The notes beneath the pieces were generated by a model that had not been told where the DNA came from, did no database searches, and saw only the letters and a program-made list of their open reading frames with translations. Position numbers and translations under genes: made by a program. Source: Mermis nigrescens (Eukaryota; Nematoda; Enoplea; Mermithida; Mermithidae). From it: 64,000 bases of DNA. How positions within the stretch are numbered: the first letter of the stretch is position 1; every line of letters starts with the position of its first letter. Positions 11,340-21,941 of this stretch are shown piece by piece. The DNA is taken from the NCBI GenBank assembly GCA_036768485.1, contig JAVLUZ010000696.1, positions 620,001-684,000 on the forward strand. The letters run 5' to 3'.

Positions 11340-12050
11340 GATTTGAGACTCAGGAATCAAACTTTTGTGGGTACCCTCGCCAGCACACTAAATAATCAGT
11401 TTTATTGCTTCTATGCGTTTTCAAAATCTTTTTAACAATAAACAAGTCATCCGAGAATATATCAATTTTTGCTGTTCAGGATCATAAAAAATACCCTTGA
11501 CTCTTTTAGCCCATTTGGTCTTCTAAAACATAGATGGGTGGGGTTCAAGCATATCTTTCTTTAATTACAAAAAACTCCTCTGTCCAATTAGGCCAAAATT
11601 CTTTTTCAAAAGTGTGCTTAACTTTACTTAGTCGGACTTTATTGCCAATATTAAATTTAAAAACAACATTCTGCTTATCAATCCTAAATGCTCTATTCAA
11701 AATTTCCGTCTCATTTTCAATGGTAACATTGGCTGGAGAGGCACCTATCGTACAATGCTTGGTGTGATTATAATTTTCATCAAGTTGGGTAATACGTCAA
11801 TAAATTTATATGAATTGCTCTTGGTGAAGTACCTAGTCATGAAAAAATTGATATATTCAGATTTTAGAAATTTCTGGAATTCCTTGTTTGTAAATTTGGT
11901 CCCTGCATCTGTTTGCAGCTTGTATGGTTTTTGATTTGATGAATGCAAAATGCTTTGAAAAGCGGTCAGAACATCTTTTGAACTTTTAGATTTGAAAGGG
12001 ATGGACCATGCATACCTTGAAAATATGTCTACGGAATTAAAGAGATACTA
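11340..12050 (-). pseudogene. Polinton chromodomain integrase (INT1, copy A)
   Basis: The minus strand encodes 'DIFSRYAWSIPFKSKSSKD' (about 12035), 'KPYKLQTDAGTKF' (around the second catalytic Asp, about 11920), a shortened middle, and a C-terminal chromodomain 'ILKTHRSNKTDYLVCWRGYP' (about 11430-11370). This combination of rve core plus chromodomain is the standard Polinton integrase. The copy at 23.0-24.0 kb is more complete and clearly related. Multiple frameshifts are present, and the first catalytic Asp region is lost at the junction with the capsid fragment at about 12060. Confidence 0.75.
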
Positions 12051-12074
12051 TACATGCAATACATTGACATAGTT

Positions 12075-12520
12075 ACAGTATGATGAAAATAAGAAGTTTT
12101 GTCACTTAATAATTAATACTAAATATATCCGAAGCTTAAAATTAACCAAGCATTTACTATATATGATGGGATTTCTGGGAAGTGAACTTGATAATATAAA
12201 TTATGCTGTGGCGCAAGAGTTAACCTAAGCTGCGCACCATGCCCCCAATATGTTAAGTGGTATGCCTAATTTCTACATATATTGTGATGTACTTGAACCA
12301 CAAATTGTTTGAAATGTTTTTGGGCCACTTCTACAAGTTATAAATATTGAGGGAAAGTACATGGACATCATAAATCACTCATATATTAGCCCATACTATA
12401 TTCCTGTGCTTGAAAAATCATTTAATTTGATTGGAAGTAAACATCAAAACAGATCAAAATCAGCTTATACCTTTTGAGTTCGGAAAAACTATTGTAAATT
12501 TACATTTTAGAATGACTTAG
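12075..12520 (+). pseudogene. Polinton minor capsid (penton-like) C-terminal fragment
   Basis: The plus strand reads 'KFCHLIINTKYIRSLKL', 'HLLYMMGFLG', 'MPNFYIYCDVLEPQIV' and 'INIEGKYMDIINHSYISP'. It is clearly homologous to the better-preserved copy at 27169-27600 in Polinton B. The C-terminal half of the gene is retained directly inside the right terminal repeat. Stops and a frameshift near the end show it is dead. Confidence 0.7.
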
Positions 12521-12524
12521 TTAA

Positions 12525-12782
12525 GACACATCCGCCTTATAAATTAATTTAACTTTCTATAGACAACTCAAATCGTGCATGTGGTTATATGTCGGACTGT
12601 AGCTAGCGTTGTTCGCGGTTTCAAACCCCATCTGAAACCTGCACTTTCTTTCCCCTAAGATAGCCGAAGGCGGACCTTCGGGCCAGCAGCCCTGCAAAAA
12701 ATGCAGAGGCGGCCAACATGTAATGCTTAAGGATAGAGCGGCCCTGTGCAAAAAGCGTGCACGACTCTCCCTATATACTACT
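12525..12782 (-). repeat. Polinton A right terminal inverted repeat
   Basis: Reverse complement of 3384-3660; ends ...CCCTATATACTACT. Immediately followed by BEL integrase coding sequence. Confidence 0.8.
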
Positions 12783-14060
12783 TGCCTCAATACCATCAAG
12801 AAAGAGTCAAACAATCTAGGCCTTTCCAATACATAGGCTTGGATTATTTAGGTCCTATAATAATTAAAAATGATAAGAAGTATATAAAAACATGGATTTG
12901 TTTATTCACATGTTTTGTTACACAAGCTATTCATTTGAAATTCATAAAAAATTTATCATTGCAGACCTTTCTAAACTGTTTGAGACGTTTTATTGCCAGA
13001 CAAGGATGACCAGATAAGATTATTTTGGATAACGCATCTCAATTTAAATTAACAAAAAGGGTACTAGAACCATACGTGGGCAGCAAGAAAATTCTGGGGG
13101 GGGGGGGTGCAAGATTTTTTTGAAGGTCAAAAAATGGCCTTAAAAATGGTGGTATGGCGATAAAAACACCATTTTTCGACGTTTCTCATCAAGCACTATC
13201 CATTGGCATCAAAAAATTGCGAAAAAAACGAAAAAAAATTTTCAAAAATTGAATTCTGGGGGGGGGGGTATTTTGATTTCTGGGGGGGTATTTTGGTTTT
13301 CTGGGGGGTGCACACCCCTAAACCCCCCATGCCCAGGTGTGACTAGAACACATTTGGAATAACAAATTAGACAAAACAATTCTTGATTACTTTTCATCAA
13401 TAAAAATCTCATGGATATTCATTCCTCAGTATGCCCCCTGGCAAGGAGGTTTTTATGAGAGATTAGTAGGTTTGTGAGACAATGCATTCAAATGAGCTTG
13501 TGAAGGCAGGTTTCAGCTTATGAAAATTTTATTACTTTAATGTCCAAAATAGAAGCTGTTTTAAACATGAGACCTTTGACATATATTTCTGAAGAACTCA
13601 AATCAATCAAAATTATATGACCTATTGATTTTTCAACACCATCCATTTATTTAGGCACACTCATTGAAGAGCATGATCACAAAGACCCTGAATATCTTGT
13701 AGATATTAATTCATCACACAGTTTTTAGAATACCACCATAAAAGCATGAAAACCTTAGATACATTTTGGCATGCATGACATATAGAGTACTTGTTGAGTT
13801 TACATGAATGTTCACAAACAATATATAAACATCCTAGACTAGAATCAGATTTAAAACCAAAAAAATGAAATTGTATGAGTTAAAGATGTTGACATACTTT
13901 TTTGAGATCAGTGGAAATTAGGTAAAATAATAAACTTAGTAGAAAGCAGAAATAACAAAGTAAGATCAGCAGAATAATTGATGCCTAAGAAGAACATTAT
14001 TAAATGACCTTTAAATAATTTATATCCACTTGAACTTAATTCAATGGACATCACCAACAA
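12783..14060 (+). pseudogene. BEL/Pao integrase
   Basis: Integrase part of a BEL/Pao pol gene. The first catalytic block is 'PFQYIGLDYLGP' (about 12826), the second 'IILDNASQF' (about 13020), and the Glu block is 'QYAPWQGGFYERLVGL' (13428-13477). The C-terminal BEL-specific tail 'DQWKLGKIINLVES' and 'NNLYPLEL' (to about 14040) is still readable. Upstream pol (RT, RNase H) is absent because Polinton A abuts at 12782. A hAT-like MITE (13071-13341) with an 8-bp duplication splits the core. The gene is followed by an env-like gene, the usual order for BEL retroviruses. Confidence 0.8.
13071..13341. mobile_element. hAT-like MITE family A (copy 1)
   Basis: Flanked by actagaac / actagaac (8 of 8). 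Ends CATACGTGGGC... and ...GCCCAGGTGTG. Contains long G runs and a central block 'aatggtggtatggc' with 'aaacaccatttttcgacg'. Inserted into the BEL integrase. Confidence 0.9.
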
Positions 14061-14312
14061 CATTGATGATAATGTCAATGAGATGGCTGAAGAAGTGATT
14101 AAAACACATTGCTTATTGCTTATTGCTTAACGGCCATTCCGCCCATAGTGGGCATTGACCATGTTGTTTGAAATTGTGCACCACTGCAACCGGTCGGCGG
14201 CGATTGATCTAAGATGATGTAGCCACGAAACGTTAAACTTCTTTTGACTAAGGTTGAATGGGATCATGATAAGTTCCTCTGCCTTTTTGTGGAAATATCG
14301 CTGCGTTGTATG

Positions 14313-14339
14313 TCTAACGCCTCCTTTAGAGGCGTTAGA
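14313..14339. other. Perfect 11-bp hairpin
   Basis: tctaacgcctc / gaggcgttaga with a 5-base loop, just 5' of the env-like gene and followed by TTATATTATA-rich DNA. The function is unknown. Confidence 0.6.
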
Positions 14340-14384
14340 TTATATTATATTATACAATATTATATCACATTATACAATATCCAT

Positions 14385-17011
14385 CAAAAAATATCATTTA
14401 AAGTTTTGAAAAACTTATTTTTCATCACTTTATTATTTCTCATGACTATAAAATTTACTTATGGTCTAGTTGACGATGAAAAAATAATTCAAAATGTATT
14501 AAATCTCAGAATCTCACTTTTATACACTCTCAGACATGTCTTAAAATAGGAATAATGGTTCAAAAAGATGCATATGAACGATTTTGTTGCTAAAAAATCT
14601 CTTGCCCATTTGGACACTTAGATAATTATGGTAAATGTGGACCAAAATGTGACTGTCCGACTTGGGCAGAAGAATGTTCATATGTTGATGATGAAAACTT
14701 TAATAACAAAAATTACAGCTACATTTTAGACATTTTGAAACCAAATGTCTGCTCATTCACACCAAATCCAAGTTGTGACCAACATCCATGATACATTTAC
14801 ATGTCACAGATACAATTATTTGATGATTCTTTATATTTTGTGAAAAATCTTCAACTAGTTTACACTTCACTTAATGAAGATGCTTATATTTGCTTTGGGG
14901 ATGGTCCTCTACAGATCGGAACCTCAGATTTTTGTGGAAATTATGGATGTAGTACAGATAGTACACAATTTTGTTATTACAATTAAAACGAAAAAATTAA
15001 CTTTGTTAATTCAGACAGAATGGTTCCACTAAAAGCTTGGGGAGTGCTCTTGTCACTGTTTATGGCCCCAAACAACCAATAAACAAAATTAAACATTGTA
15101 CACAATGTAACTCTACTTGTGTTGCTGGTTTAGAAATTGAGATTCACAAAAATCTAATTAATTTAATTGAAGTTTGCTCAAAACCATATTGTTACAAGAT
15201 TACTGAACCAAAAATTATAGAAATACTTCAATTTCCAAGGAAGTAGTAATAAAATGTCATATTTTTTAGGCTAAATTATGGAATAAAGGAATTTTCTCAG
15301 AAGAAATAGTATACCTTGTCCTGCATCAGCTTATTGTGAAATGTTAACCTGTTATTTTTGTCTTGATGCCTTTTATAATCCTCAATGCATCCCAAAAATT
15401 TATTACTTCATATTAATTATCCCTTTATTACTTTTTATGCTTATATGTTACATTTTAAGAAAAAATCTAAGTTTATTATTTTCATTTGTAAAATAACTGA
15501 GGATCCTTATATACTGTTTATGTTTCACAGCTTTTGGAAGGAAGGAAAAGTCCGATTCTTCAATTCCACTACTTCTTATCAAATCAAAAAAGTCTAACGA
15601 AAATCCATTCATATTTAAATAAATTTCTAAAATAAATATTGCTCTTATAACATTTTTAATTTTTATTTTCTCCATTAGATGAACTAATGTGCAGATATTT
15701 TATTTTGAATGCACAAAGTTAAGAATGTATTATTGATAATAATTCTTCAGCACATTGCACAATATTGCAATCTCCACAACTTCCACTTGTCCCCCAAGGA
15801 CAGGAAAGCAGTTTCTTACCTCAGAATGAACAAAAGCAACCTTTAGGGACTTTATCCATAGAAGTTCATGAAGTTACTTTAAATTGTTAAGCAGAAAATG
15901 ATTATTTTACACAGGCTTTTAAAATGGGTGTTTAATCTGTAAAAAGATGTTCAATGTTTGGTTCCTGTTCTGGAAACAAATGCATTGGGGTGAATTTTGA
16001 CACAAAAATACCTGAACTCGATCACAGAATTGACTCGTTACCTAGTTTTACATTTTGTTCAGTCTTGTGGTTGTGCAGCATGTGGATGTGGAACTCATGG
16101 CTCACTTTGCCTTTTTTATTGTATTCTTGCAGAATCCATGAGCTATAACATTTTTGAACTATTTTCTTGTCCAGTCTGGACTTCTAATGTGAAACTTAAG
16201 ATAAGAATTAATTCATAAAATAAATTATTAGAACATGAATTTGACCTAAAACCAGGTTTACCAAAATGAGTGGGAAAATATAAAGATTGAGCTGGAAATT
16301 TTGACTGTTTCTTAGCTCATAATTTATGTACTTGTCAAATGCAAGATACAAGCATCTTGTCAATGTGTAGAACGTATTTTAGATATTTTCTTCAAAAAAT
16401 CAGAACACATTATACCTATGAACATGTATGGTTTGATTATTGGATTGGGAAAATAAATATCAATTGAATATGACAGTTTAAGTTCAGGTGAATTACAAAT
16501 AACGTTAAATGGATTTTATCTGTCCGGCAAAATAAATTGAAATAAATGTATTATTAGAACATTAAATTTTCGAGGTTGTTATAACTGTTCAACTGGTGCA
16601 AAACTCAATTTCAAATGTGTAATCTACGTCGGGCAAGCAATTGCCCACGTTTCTTGTGGTTAAAATTATTTCCCGACTATTTGCACAGAAAATAAAGAAT
16701 TTCATTCAGTAATATTTTATTTTAATTATGCACAAGTGAATGGAAATTGTGAAGTCACTTGTCCAGCCAGAACTACAGCATTTGATATCTCAGCACTTCT
16801 GATTTTTGTAAGTAAAGAATTATTACATAATTTTACTAATATTGTCATGACAAGAAATATTACATCTGGATCTGATTTTCAATTTGTTATAAATCCATTT
16901 ACAAATAATTGGATTCACACTATAGTTATTATCACAATCATCATTATCAGCATCCCTGTATTACCAATTCTGATAAAATGTTTTCTTTTGATACTACGTT
17001 TTGTTATTTAA
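14385..17011 (+). pseudogene. Phlebovirus-glycoprotein-like env of the BEL element
   Basis: Envelope-type surface glycoprotein, broken by many frameshifts and stops. A hydrophobic leader ('NLFFITLLFLMTIKFTYG', about 14410-14470) is followed by a Cys-rich region ('KCGPKCDCPTWAEEC', about 14630). An inner hydrophobic stretch (about 15400-15460) could be an internal membrane segment. The diagnostic block is at 15940-16200: 'CSMFGSCSGNKCIGVNFD', then 'CGCAACGCGTHGSLC' and 'YNIFELFSCPVWTSNVKL'. This resembles the Gc/G2 fusion-protein family of phleboviruses known as the env source in some BEL/Pao elements. 'GCYNCSTGAKL' occurs near 16575. The last frame (16736-17011) ends in a transmembrane anchor ('WIHTIVIITIIIISIPVLPI'). 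It follows BEL integrase with about 0.3 kb between. No intact reading frame remains. Confidence 0.7.
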
Positions 17012-17049
17012 GTCTTGCTTTACTTACAACTGAAAATCAAATCAGTATT

Positions 17050-18740
17050 TGAGATAATGATACATATGTATAGTATTAATTTATTATGTTTACACTATAT
17101 TAATATATTTTATGTCAATAAAATATTTGAATTTTAATTACATGCTTTAGATGTCAATATTATCATTTTTACTGAGCGATTCTCCATCTGTGGAAACAAA
17201 AACTAAAAACTGGAAAAAGCAAGTCACTACTGCAAATTGGTCTGTCTATACAGAAATTTGGTTCAATAAGTTTGCTTGCAAAGTTGGTGACATTTGATAC
17301 TATTTAGTTCCATGGGATAATATAAGTATTGAGTTGGTGTTGAAAGTCATTCGAAAGGATTCAATTGTTAAAAATATATTTAGTATTCACTGTAGTGAAT
17401 ATTTTGTTCAAGGAGATCAAGAAAATGATGAACAAAATTCAGAAAAAGACCATTTTGCAAATATTTCACAAGTTTCTGCCTAGACAGTTCAGCTATGATT
17501 TTTAATCTGTTGTCACTTGGTTGTGTACCAAAAGCTCTTTCACAATTTCTGCTTCACAGGAAAATGAAATTCATTTGCCCTGCGCCATTGGCTGGAATTG
17601 TGAATTTAGACAAGAATCTGAATAATTTTCAGCCATCTGTTAATTTATGTTAAATGATTGAAACAATCCAAAAATCACCCAATGCTGACCACAATTTATT
17701 GAAAATTGCAGAGAAAATCTTCAACTTAAATATTAATCAGCAAGAATTTTACAAAAAATTCATGGCATTTCTTCAGATTTTTCACAGTGTTAGACTTCAA
17801 CATTCATGCGTTTATTGAATATCACATTGAACTGATTCATAGCAATTATCTAATGTTCAACAAAATTAATGAAGTAGATCCAGTGAATAAAGAAATACAA
17901 ATATTCCCTTTAGACTCTATTATATGGCTGACAAAGGCAAAATTGGTCAAACACAAAGTGAGCCAAAAGACTTTATTCAGAGTTGAAAATAATTTGCATA
18001 TGACATTTCATAATCAAACTGGGTTGCAATCCACAGTTGAACAAAATTTTGATACATTCAATCACAGAATGGTGCAAGATTTCAAGGCCAATTTTCACCT
18101 GTGTCCAGCTACATTCTGGTCAGAGCAATATTATGAATTTTACGTGTCCTATTGTCAAAAGCTAGGAAGTAATTCATCCCAAATTGGCAAGATCTGAAAG
18201 CAAAAATAGAACGTTTACAAAAGGCAATTACTATGCAAATAGAAAACAAGAAGCTATTTTTTGAATAAGTTCATAAATTTCTATCATTTTTGGCCAGTAT
18301 GTCATGGAAGCAAGAAAAACTTATGAATTATATAATCATAAATGTTGGATTTTTTATCTAATACCTTTATAACTAATATAAAATTTTATTTCACAACTTC
18401 ATATTGATTATTATTTTAATGGACAAGTGAGCTAATTCAATACTTTTGATGTTCAATAATTTGTATGACAATTGACTGATATTTTTCATAATAATAAACT
18501 TGACCCTTACTTATAAGATCTTAAGCGTCACATTTATGTCAGTTTCTCATTTATATGATGCAGCTTCCTTCAATGAATAAGTGTTTTCATGTCATGTTAA
18601 AAAAATATCACATGGAAGGCACACTAAAAATTTTTGGTTTTTTCTATCATGATTAATATATCTCACACATGATGGATGCCCTTTTATAAACAGATTTAAG
18701 GCGGAATCAACAATAGAGCAAGAGCAAGAGAGAGCGATAG
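17050..18740 (+). other. Degenerate unrecognised coding-like region
   Basis: Runs of plausible coding sequence in shifting plus frames, the longest 17787-18197 (136 codons, 'WLTKAKLVKHKVSQKTLF', 'FWSEQYYEFYVSYCQKLG'). I do not recognise the family. It could be the 3' part of the BEL element or a separate insertion. AT-rich noncoding DNA follows from about 18260. Confidence 0.35.
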
Positions 18741-18747
18741 CAGCATA

Positions 18748-18858
18748 CCCGGGCAGCAAGGAATTTCTGGGGATACCTAAACTTGATCATTAAAATATTA
18801 AATACTTTCCGAATTCCAGGACACCCCCAAACCCCCTTCGCCCCACCCAGGTGTGGTC
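18748..18858. mobile_element. hAT-like MITE family A, internally deleted copy
   Basis: Both ends are recognisable (catacccgggcagcaagg ... acccaggtgtg) but most of the interior is missing. I see no clear target duplication. Confidence 0.6.
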
Positions 18859-18879
18859 AGTATGCATGGGGATCCTGTG

Positions 18880-19575
18880 TCTTTCAATAGTAACAGTCCT
18901 ATTATGCATATTAATTAATAAATCACCAAGTGATTGTAGTGCGTCACAACCTATGATACAGTATATGTTGTATTTAATCATAGTGAGGGGTTGAAAATCA
19001 AAAAATTCACTAGAATGTTGTTTGTAGCTAAAGTCACCATGAGTATAGTTTGCCTTGTTATTATTATTTCAGTGCCAGTGGAGGTTAGGAGGGTTGTAAA
19101 GGTCATACGTGGGCAGCAAGAAAATTCTGGGGGGTCCAAGATTTTTTAAAGGTCAAAAATGGCCTTAAAAATGGTGGTATGGCAATAAAAACACCATTTT
19201 TCGACGTTTCTCATCAAGCACTATCCATTGGCATCAAAAAATTGCGAAAAAACGGAAAAAATTTCAAAAATTGAATTTTGGGGGGTATTTTGATTTCTGG
19301 CGGGGTCTTTTGGTTTCTGGGGAGGTGGTCTAGACTCCCCCAGACCCCCACGTTTATGTGTGGTTGGCAGAAATAGGTCATTCACTAGTCCAAAAAGATG
19401 CTCAAACAGTCACTCTCTTATGATAGAAGATTCAGAGCCTGTGTCTATTATTGCAGGAGTGTGTTTGCTGGATATCTTGATGAGTATTTTAGGTACAGAT
19501 AATGGTGATTCAGTCCCTGGTTTTTCATCAGGTTTCTTGTTGCATAGAAGCCCTGGGCTTTTAAATCTTTTTTAA
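18880..19575 (-). pseudogene. Retroviral-type aspartic protease (minus-strand element)
   Basis: The active-site block 'PAIIDTGSESSII' (about 19465-19425) holds the DTG triad of a retropepsin. After a MITE (19104-19362) the C-terminal part follows: 'YIIYCIIGCDALQSLG'-like sequence ending 'LLINMHNRTVTIE' (about 18975-18880), the second half of the fold. One stop lies after the DTG block. It lies downstream of the membrane-glycoprotein gene on the same strand, matching the order in the plus-strand element at 41.5-43.7 kb. No RT follows; the element is cut off near 18860. Confidence 0.65.
19104..19362. mobile_element. hAT-like MITE family A (copy 2)
   Basis: catacgtgggcagcaag ... tttatgtgtg. Inserted in the protease gene. 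The flanking 8-mers do not match well, unlike most copies. Confidence 0.75.
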
Positions 19576-19721
19576 CTTGTTTCTTTTCCAACTTGATATG
19601 AGTATTCTGTGAGCATAGAGTCATATTAGAAAGTTCATTTCCACATTCATTAGTTACTGCATTCAGATCTATACTGGAGATACTTTCAAAATTGTCAGTG
19701 AGCTTAATAAAGAGCTAACAC

Positions 19722-19993
19722 CATACATGGGCAGCAAGAAAATCTATGGGGGGTGCAAGACTTTTCAAAGGTCAAAAAATGGCCTTGAAAATGATAGTAT
19801 GGAAAGAAACGCCATTTTTAAACGTTTTTCATTCAGCACTATCCATTATGATCAAAAAATTGCAACAAAAAAAATAAAAAAATTCAAAAATTGATTTCTG
19901 GGGGAAGTATTGTGGATTTTGGTTTCTGGGGGATATTTTGGTTTTTCAGGGGGTGAGGGTGCATACCCCAAACCACCCCCGCACCCTGGTATG
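19722..19993. mobile_element. hAT-like MITE family A (copy 3)
   Basis: Target duplication gctaacac / actaacac (7 of 8). Inserted after the transmembrane segment of the glycoprotein gene. Confidence 0.85.
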
Positions 19994-20634
19994 ACTAACA
20001 CTATAATGAGAAAGACTAAGGCAGTCACACATAAATTAACGAGAACTTGGTAAAATGCATGCAGTAAATGATTGGGAGCATTAGTTGTTTTAACTGCAGT
20101 TTTATCATGTGAATGTTTAAATTTTTTCTGACCAAAGGCTGAGATATTGTCAAGTGCAGATCCACTTCCAGATAAAATTTGAAAAATAACAATTCAATCA
20201 ATTTTTAATCAAGTTTGTGAGTGTTGCCAGCATATGTGTTGCTTACAAGTTCATGAAATAATGTAGTTGAGTTAATAGTGAATAGCGTCCACTTTCTAGT
20301 CCAAATTAGCTCAATTGGAGTTTGTGCAACATGTACAATACCTTGTGCTGAGTAGTAATTTAGTCCATGCTTAAAAATGCTCTGTATTCCATTTTCACAT
20401 GGTATTTGTTTTGAAATCAATGTTAAGCCAGTGCTTTCAGGGGTAACAAAGAGTCTTTGTGCACCAACTTCAACCAGTAAGTTTATATAGCATGTATTTT
20501 TCACTTTGTGATCCCAATAAATCTTACTTGTGTTAAGTGGCATGGCCAAATCATGAGTACATTTCCAGCAAAAGCTACAATAATATTTTACTTCCTGAGG
20601 TTGTGTCAATGTGTAGTATTTGTATGATTGTGTC

Positions 20635-20904
20635 CATATGTGGGCAGCAAGAAAATTCTGGGGGTGCAAGATTTTTTTGAAGGTCAAAAAATGGCCTTAA
20701 AAATGGTGGTATGGCAATAAAAAAACACCATTTTTCGACGTTTCCCATCAAGCACTATTCATTGGCATCAAAAAATTGCGAAAAAAACGAAAAAAATTTT
20801 CAAAAATTGAATTCTGGGGGGTATTTTGATTTCTGGGGGGGGGGGGGTATTTTGGTTTCTGGGGGTTCATACCCCCCAAACTCCCCCCCCCACGCCCAGG
20901 TGTG
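20635..20904. mobile_element. hAT-like MITE family A (copy 4)
   Basis: Target duplication attgtgtc / actgtgtc (7 of 8). Inserted in the glycoprotein ectodomain. Confidence 0.9.
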
Positions 20905-21941
20905 ACTGTGTCTAGTTCACATTGAGCTGACATGCATAGTTTGAATGAGACATTTTTGAACCCTCCTTGTTTGATTTACAGTATGCATTGTTCTAGGTAC
21001 TGCAGTTTAGCATTTTCTTGTTTTGTGCTTAAGTGTGGTCCTTTCAAATGTTTTAGTTCATATTGAGTTTTGGGGAAGAAACTGACATGGTGTGTGATAA
21101 CTTTTATAATGGTGCCTTGCAGTGTGCTATAAGCACTCATCAGTATACAAAGTGAAGTGGGTCATGTTAAGATAAAGCCTGCTTGCAGTTCTTGGACAAT
21201 CACAGAAGTCTCAGATTAAGTCCCAGATTATTATTGTGTCATCAGTTATACTATTTCCTTGTTGTGAGTGGCCCTAAGTCTGAGCTGAGTTTAGTGCCAT
21301 CAGTAGTGCCAACCTGTCCTTGTTCAATGAAAAAGCTGATTGCTGTTTTGCATTTATCGTTGCAACACAATGTAAATTGATGCTTACATTGTCTGAACTT
21401 GTACAAAGTCCATTGTGTCTGTCCATCAGATTCTGCATGCCCCATGTTTTAGTGTGCCAGACTTCAGAGCAGACAGTAGTTGCAACAGGTATTATCACAT
21501 TCTCATCAAAAACAATGCCTTTACTGCCTAGAAAACCTGTATTAGTACACATAGTTCGGTTATATATGTAGCATTCTGCAGCTCCCATAGTGTAAGGTGT
21601 ATCTTTAGGTACCCAAATATAAACTTGAATTTTTTGTGAAATGGAATTCAATAGTGGTGGAATGCAGTTCACTTTTTGAGGAACAACGAGTATAGCCACT
21701 CAGCAGTTTGCTACAAAAGTTATACATGCTTATTTGAGGCAAAGTCAGACAAGATGCCATGTGTGTGAATAAGTTAGGAATAAACAATACAAAAAGTGCT
21801 TTGAGCAGTGTATATAATTCAAGGAATTCAACATGAATGCAGAAAGGCTCTAAAATTGCCTTAAAAACGAATGCTACTGCAGCCTTACTGAATTTTGGTG
21901 AACTAGGCAAATTCATTCCCAGAAGACACTCAAACTGTCCC

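Larger units (their letters stand above)
3384..12782. mobile_element. Polinton/Maverick element A (chimeric or decayed)
   Basis: A 9.4-kb unit bounded by inverted repeats and carrying Polinton hallmark genes: protein-primed-type DNA polymerase B (+), integrases (-), an FtsK/HerA-like packaging ATPase fragment (-), and a C-terminal minor-capsid fragment (+) next to the right TIR. Major capsid and protease genes are missing, and it is shorter than the usual 15-20 kb. Left flank (actagt or ttcact) and right flank (tgcctc) do not match, and the flanking genes differ (TBP-like on the left, BEL integrase on the right). The two ends probably came from different insertions joined by recombination or deletion. 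Confidence 0.75.
19650..21900 (-). pseudogene. Membrane glycoprotein (env-like) between gag and protease, copy 1
   Basis: Minus-strand gene for a secreted/membrane protein. A hydrophobic leader lies near 21850-21740. The ectodomain includes 'VPQKVNCIPP', 'IQVYIWVPKDTPYTMG', 'MCTNTGFLGSKGIV' (about 21550) and 'VCSEVWHTKTWG'. After a MITE (20635-20904) it continues with 'YYCSFCWKCTHDLAMP', 'DHKVKNTCYINLLVEVG' and 'CENGIQSIFKHGLNYY'. A transmembrane helix 'VNLCVTALVFLIIVLV' (about 20040-19996) is cut by another MITE (19722-19993), and a tail follows at 19720-19580. It has Cys-rich and N-glycosylation-type sites. The plus-strand copy at 41.5-43.2 kb aligns block by block. I cannot name the viral family. 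It is classed as env-like from topology, and it lies upstream of the protease, not after pol. Confidence 0.6.

Noticed and set aside
14313..14339. Rho-independent terminator
   Set aside because: A hairpin followed by T/A-rich DNA, but bacterial-type terminators are not expected in this eukaryotic context.
20711..20933. Short ORFs with Gly/Pro-rich ends across hAT-like MITEs (also 37857-38054, 46476-46688, 50123-50366, 52200-52448)
   Set aside because: These are translations of the repeated MITE interior and its G/C runs.
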